Shown: positions 28,544-38,192 of the stretch, piece after piece
Numbering within the stretch: the first letter of the stretch is position 1
Layout of the letters: each line of letters opens with the position of its first letter
Source of the DNA: Dolichospermum sp. DET69
GTDB taxonomy: Bacteria; Cyanobacteriota; Cyanobacteriia; Cyanobacteriales; Nostocaceae
Direction: 5' to 3'
Length of the DNA: 64,000 nt
NCBI GenBank assembly: GCA_017355425.1
Contig: CP070233.1
Location: 4,497,501-4,561,500, forward strand
Translations under genes and position numbers: made by a program
Notes under the pieces: model-generated
The model's input: only the letters and a program-made list of their open reading frames with translations
Told to the model about the DNA's origin: nothing
Database searches by the model: none

Positions 28544-29102
28544 GTTCAGTTTTTATCTCTGCAATATAGTTGTAGAGCGTTGGTTTGGAAATTCCCATTA
28601 ACTTACATATTTCAATAATTGTGTATTGTTTTTCCGTATAAAGTCTTACTGCTAATTGACGTTTAGTTGGATCAAGGGCTTTTGGTCTACCTCCCCTATG
28701 ACCACGCACTCGTGCTGCTACAAGTCCAGCCGTCGTGCGTTCACGGATGAGGTTGCGCTCAAATTCAGCCAATGCACCGAATAAATGGAAAATCAATCTA
28801 CCACTGTTATTTGTGGTGGTGATGGATTCTTGCAAGCTAGAAAGCCCAATTCCTCGCTTATCCAAGGTTTCCATCATTGAAATCAGATCTTTGAGTGACC
28901 TTCCCAAGCGGTCTAGTCTCCATACAACCAAAACATCACCAGTCCTTGCTACTTCCAATGCCAAGGAGAGTCCAGGTCGTTCTGCTTTTGCACCGCTGAT
29001 TCGGTCGGAGTAAATTTTCTCGCAACCAGCCTGCTGCAAAGCATCCTTTTGCAGATTCAGATTTTGGTCATCTGTTGAAATGCGGGCATAGCCTATCAAC
29101 AT
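28533..29102 (-). CDS. serine resolvase/invertase (transposon resolvase)
   Basis: This 189-residue protein is a small serine recombinase: nucleophile Ser9 in GYARISTDDQNLNLQ, the conserved block VVWRLDRLGRSLKDL, the long E-helix (LAEFERNLIRERT) and a C-terminal helix-turn-helix (TIIEICKLMGISKPTLYNYI). In Tn3, Tn552 and Tn5053-like elements this enzyme resolves cointegrates at a res site beside its own gene. Its stop overlaps the transposase start, and a candidate res region lies just upstream. Confidence 0.93.
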   Translation of the reverse strand: MLIGYARISTDDQNLNLQKDALQQAGCEKIYSDRISGAKAERPGLSLALEVARTGDVLVVWRLDRLGRSLKDLISMMETLDKRGIGLSSLQESITTTNNSGRLIFHLFGALAEFERNLIRERTTAGLVAARVRGHRGGRPKALDPTKRQLAVRLYTEKQYTIIEICKLMGISKPTLYNYIAEIKTEHGT

Positions 29103-29125
29103 ACTTTGAACCCCAACAAGTAAAT

Positions 29126-29200
29126 AAACTCGTTACCTAACAGCATATATTGCCTTTGATATAATTACCGAGTTTCGTTACTAAACTTGATTCAGTTTTG
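29126..29200. other. candidate res (resolution) site
   Basis: The stretch directly upstream of the resolvase gene contains AAACTCG (29126-29132) and its inverse CGAGTTT (29169-29175), plus repeated GTTAC/GTTACT motifs. It lies between the resolvase start and the right-end repeat array, where res sites normally sit. The call rests on position and weak symmetry only. Confidence 0.35.
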
Positions 29201-29257
29201 GTTTTGTTTGATGGAAGTAATAGCGGTAAAAGAAACGACCGTTTTTTTTACCTTTAT

Positions 29258-29522
29258 AGTTGCATTTAATCCTGGCTGAAGTTCAAATAGTTTTGTTGAT
29301 AAATTGGGGTGTTTTTTGAGCAAACTGGACAACTACCGTTTGACGGGACTTTCGGTCAGTTGCAATTAATCCTGGTTGAAAGCGATGATTGCAGGTTGGT
29401 TGCATTTAATCCTGGTTCAGTTGCAGTTAATTCTGGTTCAAATGAAATTATAGTTGCAAATAATCCCGGTTTGAAAATGTCTTGATTGCAGGTTTGGGCA
29501 TTTATAATTGCAGGTCGCTACA
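29258..29522 (-). repeat. transposon right end with five transposase-binding-type repeats
   Basis: Five copies of the end motif, inverted relative to the left end, lie at 29258-29277, 29358-29377, 29398-29417, 29419-29438 and 29452-29471. The last 160 bases mirror the left end closely, including the terminal TATAATTGCAGGTCGCTACA. The innermost copy (29258) is 80 bases away from the others, so the two ends are asymmetric (four sites versus five), as in Tn7-like elements. Confidence 0.85.
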
Positions 29523-29573
29523 CTTACTGATAGCTTGCGTGGCGAAGCCATTCCCCACTAACCCCCTTAAAAA

Positions 29574-29720
29574 GCTCCGGTGTACACACAAGTGATTGAA
29601 TCGCCCCCTAACCCCCAAAATTGGGGGAACAAGAATTTTCAAAGTCCCCCAGAATTGGGGGATTTAGGGGGCGAAATAGGCCGAAACTAAGACAGGTAGG
29701 ACTTGTGTGTACACCGTAGC
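29574..29720. repeat. palindromic MITE-like element, copy A
   Basis: The 147-bp element has terminal inverted repeats GCTCCGGTGTACACACAAGT (29574) and ACTTGTGTGTACACCGTAGC (29701-29720). Its interior is made of CCCCCTAA/TTAGGGGG palindromes. The same ends bound a 168-bp copy at 40689-40856. No coding capacity is present. Both copies sit inside a CCCCCTTTTTAAGGGGG-rich context. Confidence 0.7.
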
Positions 29721-29834
29721 CTTAAAACGGGGGGAACTAGAGTCAAAGTCCCCCTTTTTAAGGGGGATTTATGAGGATCTGAAAATATTTGATACACCAT
29801 GAGAGACTTTTAAAATATCCTCTAAGACAAAAAC

Positions 29835-30944
29835 CTAAAACGTGACCACAGTCCGAATAGATTCCCCTTTGTGCATCAAATCAAAAGCATCATTAATCCT
29901 TTCAATCGGCATTACATGAGTAATTAAATCGTCAATATTAATTTTCCCATCCATATACCAATCTACAATTTTTGGTACATCTGTCCGTCCTCTTGCACCA
30001 CCAAAAGCCGAACCTTTCCAAACCCTTCCTGTGACTAATTGAAACGGACGAGTGCTGATTTCTTTACCCGCACCAGCCACACCAATAATCACACTTACAC
30101 CCCAACCTTTATGACAACATTCCAAAGCCTGACGCATGGTATTGACATTACCAATACATTCAAACGAATAGTCAGCACCACCTTTTGTTAAATCTACTAA
30201 ATAGGGAACTAAATCACCTGCAACTTCTTGGGGATTTACAAAATGTGTCATCCCCATTTTTTCAGCCAAAGCCCGTTTATTAGGATTAATATCTACTCCA
30301 ATAATCTTATTTGCGCCCACCATTCGCGCCCCTTGGATCACATTTAATCCTATTCCCCCCAAACCAAAAACTACCACATTTGCGCCTGCTTCTACCTTGG
30401 CTGTGTAAATGACTGCACCAATACCTGTAGTCACACCACAACCGATATAACAAACTTTGTCAAAGGGCGCATCTTCCCGAATTTTAGCAACGGCGATTTC
30501 TGGCAATACCGTATAATTAGCGAAAGTGGATGTACCCATATAATGGTGAATCATGTCACCACCGATCCTAAAACGGCTCGTACCATCGGGCATCAACCCC
30601 CGTCCTTGTGTACCGCGAATGGCTTGACAGAGATTAGTTTTGAAGCTTAAGCAATAATCACACTGCCGACATTCAGGCGTGTATAAAGGAATTACATGAT
30701 CTCCAGGTTTGAGACTTTTGACATTAGCCCCCACTTCGACAACTATACCCGCCCCTTCATGTCCTAAAATAGCCGGAAATAAACCTTCAGGATCATTACC
30801 AGAAAGAGTAAAAGCATCAGTATGACAAACCCCACTGGCTTTAATCTCAATTAATACTTCTCCGGCTTGTGGGGGTGCTAATTCTACGGTTTCAATCGTG
30901 AGAGGTTTACCTGCGCTGTACGCTACTGCTGCTTTAACTTTCAT
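29835..30944 (-). CDS. frmA: S-(hydroxymethyl)glutathione dehydrogenase / class III alcohol dehydrogenase
   Basis: This 369-residue zinc dehydrogenase oxidises the glutathione adduct of formaldehyde with NAD. Catalytic zinc ligands lie in [13 protein letters not shown] and [10 protein letters not shown]. The structural zinc site has four Cys in [18 protein letters not shown], and the nucleotide fold is [16 protein letters not shown]. The segment [15 protein letters not shown] is typical of the class III enzyme. AGGAG lies 6 bases before the ATG. No S-formylglutathione hydrolase gene is next to it. The assignment is firm. Confidence 0.95.
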   Translation of the reverse strand: MKVKAAVAYSAGKPLTIETVELAPPQAGEVLIEIKASGVCHTDAFTLSGNDPEGLFPAILGHEGAGIVVEVGANVKSLKPGDHVIPLYTPECRQCDYCLSFKTNLCQAIRGTQGRGLMPDGTSRFRIGGDMIHHYMGTSTFANYTVLPEIAVAKIREDAPFDKVCYIGCGVTTGIGAVIYTAKVEAGANVVVFGLGGIGLNVIQGARMVGANKIIGVDINPNKRALAEKMGMTHFVNPQEVAGDLVPYLVDLTKGGADYSFECIGNVNTMRQALECCHKGWGVSVIIGVAGAGKEISTRPFQLVTGRVWKGSAFGGARGRTDVPKIVDWYMDGKINIDDLITHVMPIERINDAFDLMHKGESIRTVVTF

Positions 30945-30997
30945 TAAATTCTCCTGTCTTGTATTGATAAATAGTAATTATCTAATTGGGACTTTTA

Positions 30998-31640
30998 GTG
31001 CGATTCGTTGTTAGCTGAATCACGGTATTCAGTCCGTACATAAGCTAACCAACCCAATCCAACCATGGAGAAAGGTTGAACTCTCGGTCTGATATGGGTG
31101 TAAGTCCCATCTGCCAGACTCAGGCATGACTCCCTATCTGCCCACACTGACCAGACTCGGTATCTGGAGGGTGAAGCTGGAAGGCATAATCAGACATCCG
31201 TTGTGGGGTGACACTGGTGCTAATGGGGAGTTCCTATGGTAAAACAGAGCCTAGAAAAGCAACCTACCCATAAGCAGGACACAACATCTATACCTGACTT
31301 CACTGGAGCTAATTCCCGCCGCACATTAGAAGGGTAGCGGCAAGAGTCCAGGGAATCCAGTGGTTGAATTGGCTACACCTAACGGAACTATCAATCTAAC
31401 CGAGGGAACGAATAAAAACGGATTGAAGGTCTAAGGGCGGTCGAACCCTAGGTAGGCTGGACGAGCAGCGGAACTCCTTCAATTCGGGTAGGACAAACCG
31501 TAATTGGTTTGAGGTGTTCAGAATACACAAACGGTCGCAGAGCATGATTAGACACAGAGACAACTAAGCGTGAATCCTGGAAGACTTTACCTTGGAAGAA
31601 ATTCCGCCGTAACTTAACTATTGCCAAATTACGAGGTTGA
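30998..31640 (+). mobile_element. truncated group II intron (5' ribozyme part and start of the maturase frame)
   Basis: The segment starts with GTGCG, the bacterial group II intron 5' end, and runs into a structured domain I-like region (GAGAAAGGTTGAACTC, GGTGTAAGTCCC and similar blocks). Near 31603-31640 the plus strand encodes SWKTLPWKKFRRNL, which matches the N-terminus of intron-encoded reverse transcriptases, but the frame is broken before and soon after it. No domain V or VI and no catalytic RT motifs follow. It is read as a 5' remnant. Domain assignments come from memory of chloroplast-like introns and are tentative. Confidence 0.6.
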
Positions 31641-31687
31641 GATAATAATACTTTAAGCATTGCTAGTAATTACATAGAGTAAATTTG

Positions 31688-34600
31688 ATGAATACTATAA
31701 GAACATATTACATAAGCGCAGGTACTGCTGGTAACGATAGCAATGATGGACTCTCTACCTCATCGCCCTTCAAAACGATTCAAAAAGCGGCAAATCTCAC
31801 CAATCCGGGAGATACGGTATTCATTATGGATGGAGTATATGCAAATACTGATCCTCTTGGTGGAATAGTATCAATTACACGCTCTGGAACCTCAAATGCA
31901 CCCATTACTTATAAAGCATATCCTGGTCATTCCCCGAAGCTTCAGAGTAATGGCTGGAATGCGATCTCAATTACCAATGGAGCTTCTTATATCGAGATTA
32001 ACGGATTGGAGCTGATCGGGAACAATAGCAATATTACTTTTGCTTATGCACTTAGTCAAAAAGACAACCCTTACAATCCGACAACAAACGGCAACGGTAT
32101 CATTATTGATGGAAGGAAAAATGGTCATCCTCATCATATAAGTATTATTAATAATAAAATTCATGATTTCGGAGGGGGAGGTATTGCTACAATTCAAGCC
32201 GACTATGTGACTATAAATCGTAATGAAGTGTATAATAATGCTTGGTACTCTGTCTACGCTAACAGTGGTATTACTAATTACCAAAATTGGCGACTTGATA
32301 GTAGTCAGGGATATAAGATGATTATCTCAAACAATAAAGTTTACAATAATCGTCAATACATTCCCTGGTTTTATGGTGGTGGAAAAATTACTGATGGCAA
32401 TGGTATTAGTATTGATGATTCCAGAAATACGCAAAATGGGTCTACATTAGGTGCATATAGTGGACGGACTTTGGTAAAAAACAATATCGTGTTTCAAAAT
32501 GGAGGTTCGGGGATTCACACCTATCAGAGCGATCATGTTGATATTGTTAATAACACCGCTTATTTAAATAGTCAAAGTCCAGAAATAGACTATGGAGAAA
32601 TATTTGCCAATTCCTCATCTGATGTCAAAATTATTAATAACATTCTCTACGCTATTTCTGGAAATAAGGTTAACAGCAATTATAATAATACAAACGTTAC
32701 ATATAACTATAACCTATACGCTAACAGTACCATTATACCAGTTAAAGGTACTAATGATATTGTCGCCAACCCTCAGTTTGTAAATGCCTCAATTGGGGAT
32801 TTTCAACTTCACTCCACTAGTCCAGCAATTGACAAGGGTTTTGTGTGGACAGTTTTAACAACCGATTTTGCAGGTAACCCTCGTCCATCTGGCGCTGGGT
32901 ATGATATTGGTGCATTTGAGGCAAATATTCTCACAGGTGGAGCAGGTAATGATACCCTTACAGGTGGAGCAGGTAATGATACGCTCGATGGTAAAGCAGG
33001 TGCAGATACCATGATTGGTGGGGGTGGTAATGATTCCTACTATGTTGATAATATCGGGGATATTATCACAGAAAATCTGAATGAAGGAACTGATACAGTT
33101 TTCAGTCCAGTTAATTACACCTTAGGAAGTAACCTAGAAAACCTAATTTTACAAGGTACATCTGCTATTAATGGGACTGGTAACGCCCTAAATAATCTCA
33201 TTACAGGTAACACTGCTGATAATATTCTCATAGGCGGAGCAGGTACAGATACCATGATTGGTGGGGGTGGTAATGATTCCTACTATGTTGATAATTCCGG
33301 TGATATTATCACAGAAAATCTGAATGAAGGAACTGATAAAGTTTTCAGTCCAGTTAATTACACCTTAGGAAGTAACCTAGAAAACCTAATTTTACAAGGT
33401 ACATCTGCTATTAATGGGACTGGTAACGCCCTAAATAATCTCATTACAGGTAACACTGCTGATAATATTCTCATAGGCGGAGCAGGTACAGATACCATGA
33501 TTGGTGGTGCTGGTAATGATTCCTACTATGTTGATAATTCCGGTGATATTATCACAGAAAATCTGAATGAAGGAACTGATAAAGTTTTCAGTCCAGTTAA
33601 TTACACCTTAAGTAGTAACCTAGAAAATCTAACTTTACAAGGCACATCTGCTATTAATGGGACTGGTAACGCCCTAAATAATCTCATTATAGGTAACACT
33701 GCTGATAATATTCTCATAGGCGGAGCAGGTACAGATACCATGATTGGTGGGGGTGGTAATGATTCCTACTATGTTGATAATTCCGGTGATATTATCACAG
33801 AAAATCTGAATGAAGGAACTGATATAGTTTTCAGTCCAGTTAATTACACCTTAAGTAGTAACCTAGAAAATCTAACTTTACAAGGCACATCTGCTATTAA
33901 TGGGACTGGTAACGCCCTAAATAATCTCATTACAGGTAACACTGCTGATAATATTCTCATAGGCGGAGCAGGTACAGATACCATGATTGGTGGGGGTGGT
34001 AATGATTCCTACTATGTTGATAATTCCGGTGATATTATCACAGAAAATCTGAATGAAGGAACTGATATAGTTTTCAGTCCAGTTAATTACACCTTAAGTA
34101 GTAACCTAGAAAATCTAACTTTACAAGGCACATCTGCTATTAATGGGACTGGTAACGCCCTAAATAATCTCATTACAGGTAACACTGCTGATAATATTCT
34201 CATAGGCGGAGCAGGTACAGATACCATGATTGGTGGGGGTGGTAATGATTCCTACTATGTTGATAATTCCGGTGATATTATCACAGAAAATCTGAATGAA
34301 GGAACTGATATAGTTTTCAGCACAGTTAGCTACACATTAGGAAATAACCTAGAAAATCTAACTTTACAAGGCACATCTGCTATTAATGCTACTGGTAATG
34401 CCCTTAATAATCTCATTATAGGTAATACTGCTGCTAATATTCTCATAGGTGGAGAAGGTGCAGATACCATGATTGGTGGGGGTGGTAATGATTCCTACTA
34501 TGTTGATAATTCCGGTGATATTATCACAGAAAATCTGAATGAAGGAACTGATACAGTTTTCAGCACAGTTAGCTACACATTAGGAAATAACCTAGAAAAT

Positions 34601-36511
34601 CTAACTTTACAAGGCACATCTGCTATTAATGCTACTGGTAATGCCCTTAATAATCTCATTATAGGTAATACTGCTGCTAATATTCTCATAGGTGGAGAAG
34701 GTGCAGATACCATGATTGGTGGCGCTGGTAATGATATTATGATTGGTGGGGGTGGTAATGATTCCTACTATGTTGATAATTCCGGTGATATTATCACAGA
34801 AAATCTGAATGAAGGAACTGATACAGTTTTCAGCACAGTTAGCTACACATTAGGAAATAACCTAGAAAATCTAACTTTACAAGGCACATCTGCTATTAAT
34901 GGGACTGGTAACGCCCTAAATAATCTCATTACAGGTAACACTGCTGATAATATTCTCATAGGCGGAGCAGGTACAGATACCATGATTGGTGGTGCTGGTA
35001 ATGATTCCTACTATGTTGATAATTCCGGTGATATTATCACAGAAAATCTGAATGAAGGAACTGATACAGTTTTCAGCACAGTTAGCTACACCTTAAGTAG
35101 TAACCTAGAAAATCTAACTTTACAAGGCACATCTGCTATTAATGGTACTGGTAATGCCCTAAATAATCTCATTATAGGTAACACTGCTGATAATATTCTC
35201 ATAGGCGGAGCAGGTACAGATACCATGATTGGTGGTGCTGGTAATGATTCCTACTATGTTGATAATTCCGGTGATATTATCACAGAAAATCTGAATGAAG
35301 GAACTGATAAAGTTTTCAGTCCAGTTAATTACACCTTAAGTAGTAACCTAGAAAATCTAACTTTACAAGGCACATCTGCTATTAATGGGACTGGTAACGC
35401 CCTAAATAATCTCATTATAGGTAACACTGCTGATAATATTCTCATAGGCGGAGCAGGTACAGATACCATAATTGGTGGTGCTGGTAATGATTCCTACTAT
35501 GTTGATAATTCCGGTGATATTATCACAGAAAATCTGAATGAAGGAACTGATAAAGTTTTCAGTCCAGTTAATTACACCTTAAGTAGTAACCTAGAAAATC
35601 TAACTTTACAAGGCACATCTGCTATTAATGGGACTGGTAACGCCCTAAATAATCTCATTATAGGTAACACTGCTGATAATATTCTCATAGGCGGAGCAGG
35701 TACAGATACCATGATTGGTGGGGGTGGTAATGATTCCTACTATGTTGATAATTCCGGTGATATTATCACAGAAAATCTGAATGAAGGAACTGATAAAGTT
35801 TTCAGTCCAGTTAATTACACCTTAAGTAGTAACCTAGAAAATCTAACTTTACAAGGCACATCTGCTATTAATGGGACTGGTAACGCCCTAAATAATCTCA
35901 TTATAGGTAACACTGCTGATAATATTCTCATAGGCGGAGCAGGTACAGATACCATGATTGGTGGTGCTGGTAATGATTCCTACTATGTTGATAATTCCGG
36001 TGATATTATCACAGAAAATCTGAATGAAGGAACTGATAAAGTTTTCAGTCCAGTTAATTACACCTTAAGTAGTAACCTAGAAAATCTAACTTTACAAGGC
36101 ACATCTGCTATTAATGGGACTGGTAACGCCCTAAATAATCTCATTATAGGTAACACTGCTGCTAATATTCTCACAGGTGGTGTAGGTAATGATACGATCT
36201 ATTTAGGTTTAAACGATGGTTCTGTAGATATTGTTAATTATGCTTTAAATGTAAATGATGGGTCAGATTTGGTTTATCAGTTTGTGCGCGGTGTTGGTGG
36301 TGATAAAATTCAGTTTACAGGGGTTGCTAATATTGATGTTGTAACATCAGGTGCTAATACTATGCTACGCATTGGTGATGGTATTATGAGTAATACTGGT
36401 TTTGGAACTGGTCAGTTATTAGTTACTTTATCAGGTATAACTGGCTTTACTGCTACTGATATTAATGTCAACCTGTTTGGTAGTGTTGGTACTAACTTCT
36501 TGTTTAGTTAA
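31688..36511 (+). CDS. giant RTX calcium-binding protein with right-handed beta-helix domain
   Basis: About 1607 residues. Residues 1-410 form a right-handed beta-helix domain of the polysaccharide-lyase-like type (YYISAGTAGNDSNDGLS start, FKTIQKAANLTNPGDTVFI, ending SPAIDKGFVW and PSGAGYDIGAFE). Then come RTX nonapeptides (GGAGNDTLTGGAGND) and thirteen 81-residue units, each with GGxGxDTMIGG, NDSYYVDN and LENL blocks. A C-terminal cap of about 110 residues follows. There is no N-terminal signal peptide; RTX proteins leave through type I secretion using a C-terminal signal, which fits. ATG at 31688 is preferred over an upstream TTG. A surface or matrix polysaccharide role is inference. Confidence 0.88.
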   Translation: MNTIRTYYISAGTAGNDSNDGLSTSSPFKTIQKAANLTNPGDTVFIMDGVYANTDPLGGIVSITRSGTSNAPITYKAYPGHSPKLQSNGWNAISITNGASYIEINGLELIGNNSNITFAYALSQKDNPYNPTTNGNGIIIDGRKNGHPHHISIINNKIHDFGGGGIATIQADYVTINRNEVYNNAWYSVYANSGITNYQNWRLDSSQGYKMIISNNKVYNNRQYIPWFYGGGKITDGNGISIDDSRNTQNGSTLGAYSGRTLVKNNIVFQNGGSGIHTYQSDHVDIVNNTAYLNSQSPEIDYGEIFANSSSDVKIINNILYAISGNKVNSNYNNTNVTYNYNLYANSTIIPVKGTNDIVANPQFVNASIGDFQLHSTSPAIDKGFVWTVLTTDFAGNPRPSGAGYDIGAFEANILTGGAGNDTLTGGAGNDTLDGKAGADTMIGGGGNDSYYVDNIGDIITENLNEGTDTVFSPVNYTLGSNLENLILQGTSAINGTGNALNNLITGNTADNILIGGAGTDTMIGGGGNDSYYVDNSGDIITENLNEGTDKVFSPVNYTLGSNLENLILQGTSAINGTGNALNNLITGNTADNILIGGAGTDTMIGGAGNDSYYVDNSGDIITENLNEGTDKVFSPVNYTLSSNLENLTLQGTSAINGTGNALNNLIIGNTADNILIGGAGTDTMIGGGGNDSYYVDNSGDIITENLNEGTDIVFSPVNYTLSSNLENLTLQGTSAINGTGNALNNLITGNTADNILIGGAGTDTMIGGGGNDSYYVDNSGDIITENLNEGTDIVFSPVNYTLSSNLENLTLQGTSAINGTGNALNNLITGNTADNILIGGAGTDTMIGGGGNDSYYVDNSGDIITENLNEGTDIVFSTVSYTLGNNLENLTLQGTSAINATGNALNNLIIGNTAANILIGGEGADTMIGGGGNDSYYVDNSGDIITENLNEGTDTVFSTVSYTLGNNLENLTLQGTSAINATGNALNNLIIGNTAANILIGGEGADTMIGGAGNDIMIGGGGNDSYYVDNSGDIITENLNEGTDTVFSTVSYTLGNNLENLTLQGTSAINGTGNALNNLITGNTADNILIGGAGTDTMIGGAGNDSYYVDNSGDIITENLNEGTDTVFSTVSYTLSSNLENLTLQGTSAINGTGNALNNLIIGNTADNILIGGAGTDTMIGGAGNDSYYVDNSGDIITENLNEGTDKVFSPVNYTLSSNLENLTLQGTSAINGTGNALNNLIIGNTADNILIGGAGTDTIIGGAGNDSYYVDNSGDIITENLNEGTDKVFSPVNYTLSSNLENLTLQGTSAINGTGNALNNLIIGNTADNILIGGAGTDTMIGGGGNDSYYVDNSGDIITENLNEGTDKVFSPVNYTLSSNLENLTLQGTSAINGTGNALNNLIIGNTADNILIGGAGTDTMIGGAGNDSYYVDNSGDIITENLNEGTDKVFSPVNYTLSSNLENLTLQGTSAINGTGNALNNLIIGNTAANILTGGVGNDTIYLGLNDGSVDIVNYALNVNDGSDLVYQFVRGVGGDKIQFTGVANIDVVTSGANTMLRIGDGIMSNTGFGTGQLLVTLSGITGFTATDINVNLFGSVGTNFLFS
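33000..36180 (+). repeat. thirteen tandem 243-bp coding repeats in the RTX gene
   Basis: Each unit encodes 81 residues and units differ at few bases. Three unit types can be told apart (FSPVNYTLGS, FSPVNYTLSS and FSTVSYTLGN). The eighth unit carries a 27-bp insertion that adds one RTX nonapeptide (GAGNDIMIG). Type patches next to each other suggest unequal crossing over and gene conversion. An array this uniform is prone to assembly error. Confidence 0.9.
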
Positions 36512-36618
36512 CATAACACTCCTATGATGCGATTAGGAAGGTGGGGCGGAATATTTTCCATAATTGCTTGTCAAGTGATTTTTTATATAGTATATTAGTA
36601 CGTATCACAAGAGAAACC

Positions 36619-36638
36619 CCCCACTTTCAATAGTGGGG
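36619..36638 (+). terminator. terminator of the RTX gene
   Basis: CCCCACT-TTCAAT-AGTGGGG forms a 7-bp GC-rich stem followed by CTTTATT, 108 bases after the RTX stop. The position fits a Rho-independent terminator. Confidence 0.6.
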
Positions 36639-36790
36639 CTTTATTAACTGCCATATTTTGTTAAAATCGCATTCACTGGTTTAGATTAATTAAAGGCAGT
36701 GGCTGTTTTGGCAACTATAATAAATTTTGTCTTAGCTGCAACTACCCAATCATCTGTCCACTTTGGCGATTAATTCAGTCTGTAACAAAC

Positions 36791-38077
36791 ATGATAAAAC
36801 CTGCCCTTACTAAAATTGGCGCTCAAATGTCCAACTTGACTGGCGTAAGAGCGATTATGAAAGATATTAACGAAACCCTCAGAGCTAGTAAGGGACAGGA
36901 ATTATATAATTTAAGTGCTGGCAATCCGTTGATTTTACTAGAGGTAGAACAGTTATGGCGCGATTGTACGGCAGATTTATTAGCTAGTTCTGAATATGGT
37001 GAAGTTGTTTGTCGTTATGGTTCTAGTCAAGGTTATGCACCATTAATTAACGCAATTGTCAATGATTTTAACCAGCGTTATGGGTTAAATTTAACTGAAC
37101 GTAACATTTTAATTACTGCGGGTAGTCAAACTATCTATTTCTACGCTGCTAATGCTTTTGGTGGCGATATGGGTAATGGCGAGTTTAAAGAAATTGTCCT
37201 GCCTTTAAGCCCAGACTATACTGGTTATGGTGGTGTTTGTCTATTTCCAGAAGCGTTAGTTGCATATAAACCTACTCTGGATATTGATGCAACTGCACAC
37301 AGATTTAAATATCGTCCTGATTTTAACCAACTTTCCATTACAGAAAAAACAGGTTGCGTGATTTTCTCCCGTCCTTGTAATCCTACAGGTAATGTTTTAA
37401 CTAATGATGAGGTGAACAAAATCACTGATTTAGCTTCACCTTATAACGTACCTGTATTGATTGATTCCGCTTATGCACCTCCTTTCCCGGCGTTGAATTT
37501 TACAGAAATGACTCCAGTATTTGGGGAAAATATTCTCCATTGTATGAGTTTATCAAAAGCGGGATTGCCTGGAGAACGGATTGGGGTAGCAATTGGAGAT
37601 GAAAACCTGATTCAAGTTTTGGAATGTTTCCAAACTAATGTGGGAATTCATTCTTCTCGATATGGTCAAGCGATCGCTGCTCGCGCGATAGAATCAGGGA
37701 CATTAGCAAATATTGCCGAAAATGTGATTCGTCCTTTCTATCAGAAAAAGTTTGATGTCTTAGAAAGTACCCTAGAAGCAGCTATGCCTAAGAATATACC
37801 TTGGTTTTTACATCGCGGTGAAGGGGCGATTTTTGGCTGGTTGTGGTTGCAAGATTTACCCATGACTGATTGGGAATTTTACCAGGAATTAAAGAAAGTG
37901 GGTGTAATTCTTGTCCCTGGTAGTAGTTTCTTCCCTGGTTTAAAGGAGGACTGGGAACACAAACACCAATGTCTGCGAATTAGTTTAACTGGTAGTGACC
38001 AGGAAATTACTGTTGGTATGCAGCGTTTGGCTAAGGTTGCTGAACGGATTTATCGAAGTACGGCTGTAAGTGTGTAA
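36791..38077 (+). CDS. avtA: valine--pyruvate aminotransferase (AvtA-like, PLP fold type I)
   Basis: This 428-residue aminotransferase has the PLP lysine in CMSLSKAGLPGERIGVAIG, the Asn/Pro motif in FSRPCNPTGNVLTNDE, the Asp/Tyr pair in PVLIDSAYAPPFP and a C-terminal substrate Arg in CLRISLTGSD. Length and the N-terminal LSAGNPLILLEVEQLW match AvtA, which transfers the amino group between alanine and 2-ketoisovalerate. In cyanobacteria the true substrate has not always been tested, so a related keto acid is possible. It ends at a strong shared terminator. Confidence 0.88.
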   Translation: MIKPALTKIGAQMSNLTGVRAIMKDINETLRASKGQELYNLSAGNPLILLEVEQLWRDCTADLLASSEYGEVVCRYGSSQGYAPLINAIVNDFNQRYGLNLTERNILITAGSQTIYFYAANAFGGDMGNGEFKEIVLPLSPDYTGYGGVCLFPEALVAYKPTLDIDATAHRFKYRPDFNQLSITEKTGCVIFSRPCNPTGNVLTNDEVNKITDLASPYNVPVLIDSAYAPPFPALNFTEMTPVFGENILHCMSLSKAGLPGERIGVAIGDENLIQVLECFQTNVGIHSSRYGQAIAARAIESGTLANIAENVIRPFYQKKFDVLESTLEAAMPKNIPWFLHRGEGAIFGWLWLQDLPMTDWEFYQELKKVGVILVPGSSFFPGLKEDWEHKHQCLRISLTGSDQEITVGMQRLAKVAERIYRSTAVSV

Positions 38078-38134
38078 GAGATAATGAACCACGAAGACGC
38101 AAAAAATGTTGATTATCTTCAACAATATTGTTAA

Positions 38135-38191
38135 AATACAACATACCCCCGCTATAGTCGTTAGATTGACATAGCGGGGGTATGTTGTATT
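38135..38191. terminator. bidirectional terminator with 21-bp perfect stem
   Basis: Bases 38135-38155 pair perfectly with 38171-38191 (core ACATACCCCCGCTAT and ATAGCGGGGGTATGT) around a 15-base loop. It lies between the convergent avtA and secreted-protein genes. AT runs flank both sides, so it can terminate both. Confidence 0.75.
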
Positions 38192-38192
38192 A

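Larger units (their letters stand above)
25720..29522 (-). mobile_element. complete Tn7/Tn552-like transposon (3803 bp, no TniQ)
   Basis: The ends are TGTAGCGACCTGCAATTATA at 25720 and its inverse at 29503-29522, beginning long imperfect inverted repeats of about 165 bp. Directly outside, CTTACT occurs at 25714-25719 and at 29523-29528, which is a 6-bp target duplication. Inside are three leftward overlapping genes: serine resolvase, DDE transposase (TnsB/TniA-like) and AAA ATPase (TnsC/TniB-like). This set with a resolvase resembles Tn552/Tn5053-type elements that transpose replicatively and resolve cointegrates. No tniQ, Cas12k or CRISPR array is present. All parts look intact. Confidence 0.9.

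Noticed and set aside
25720-29522. Type V-K CRISPR-associated transposon
   Set aside because: No Cas12k, no TniQ, no array; the ATPase is longer and a resolvase is present.
31448-31660. A 70-codon minus-strand frame
   Set aside because: It is antisense to the group II intron remnant and its maturase start; it matches no family.
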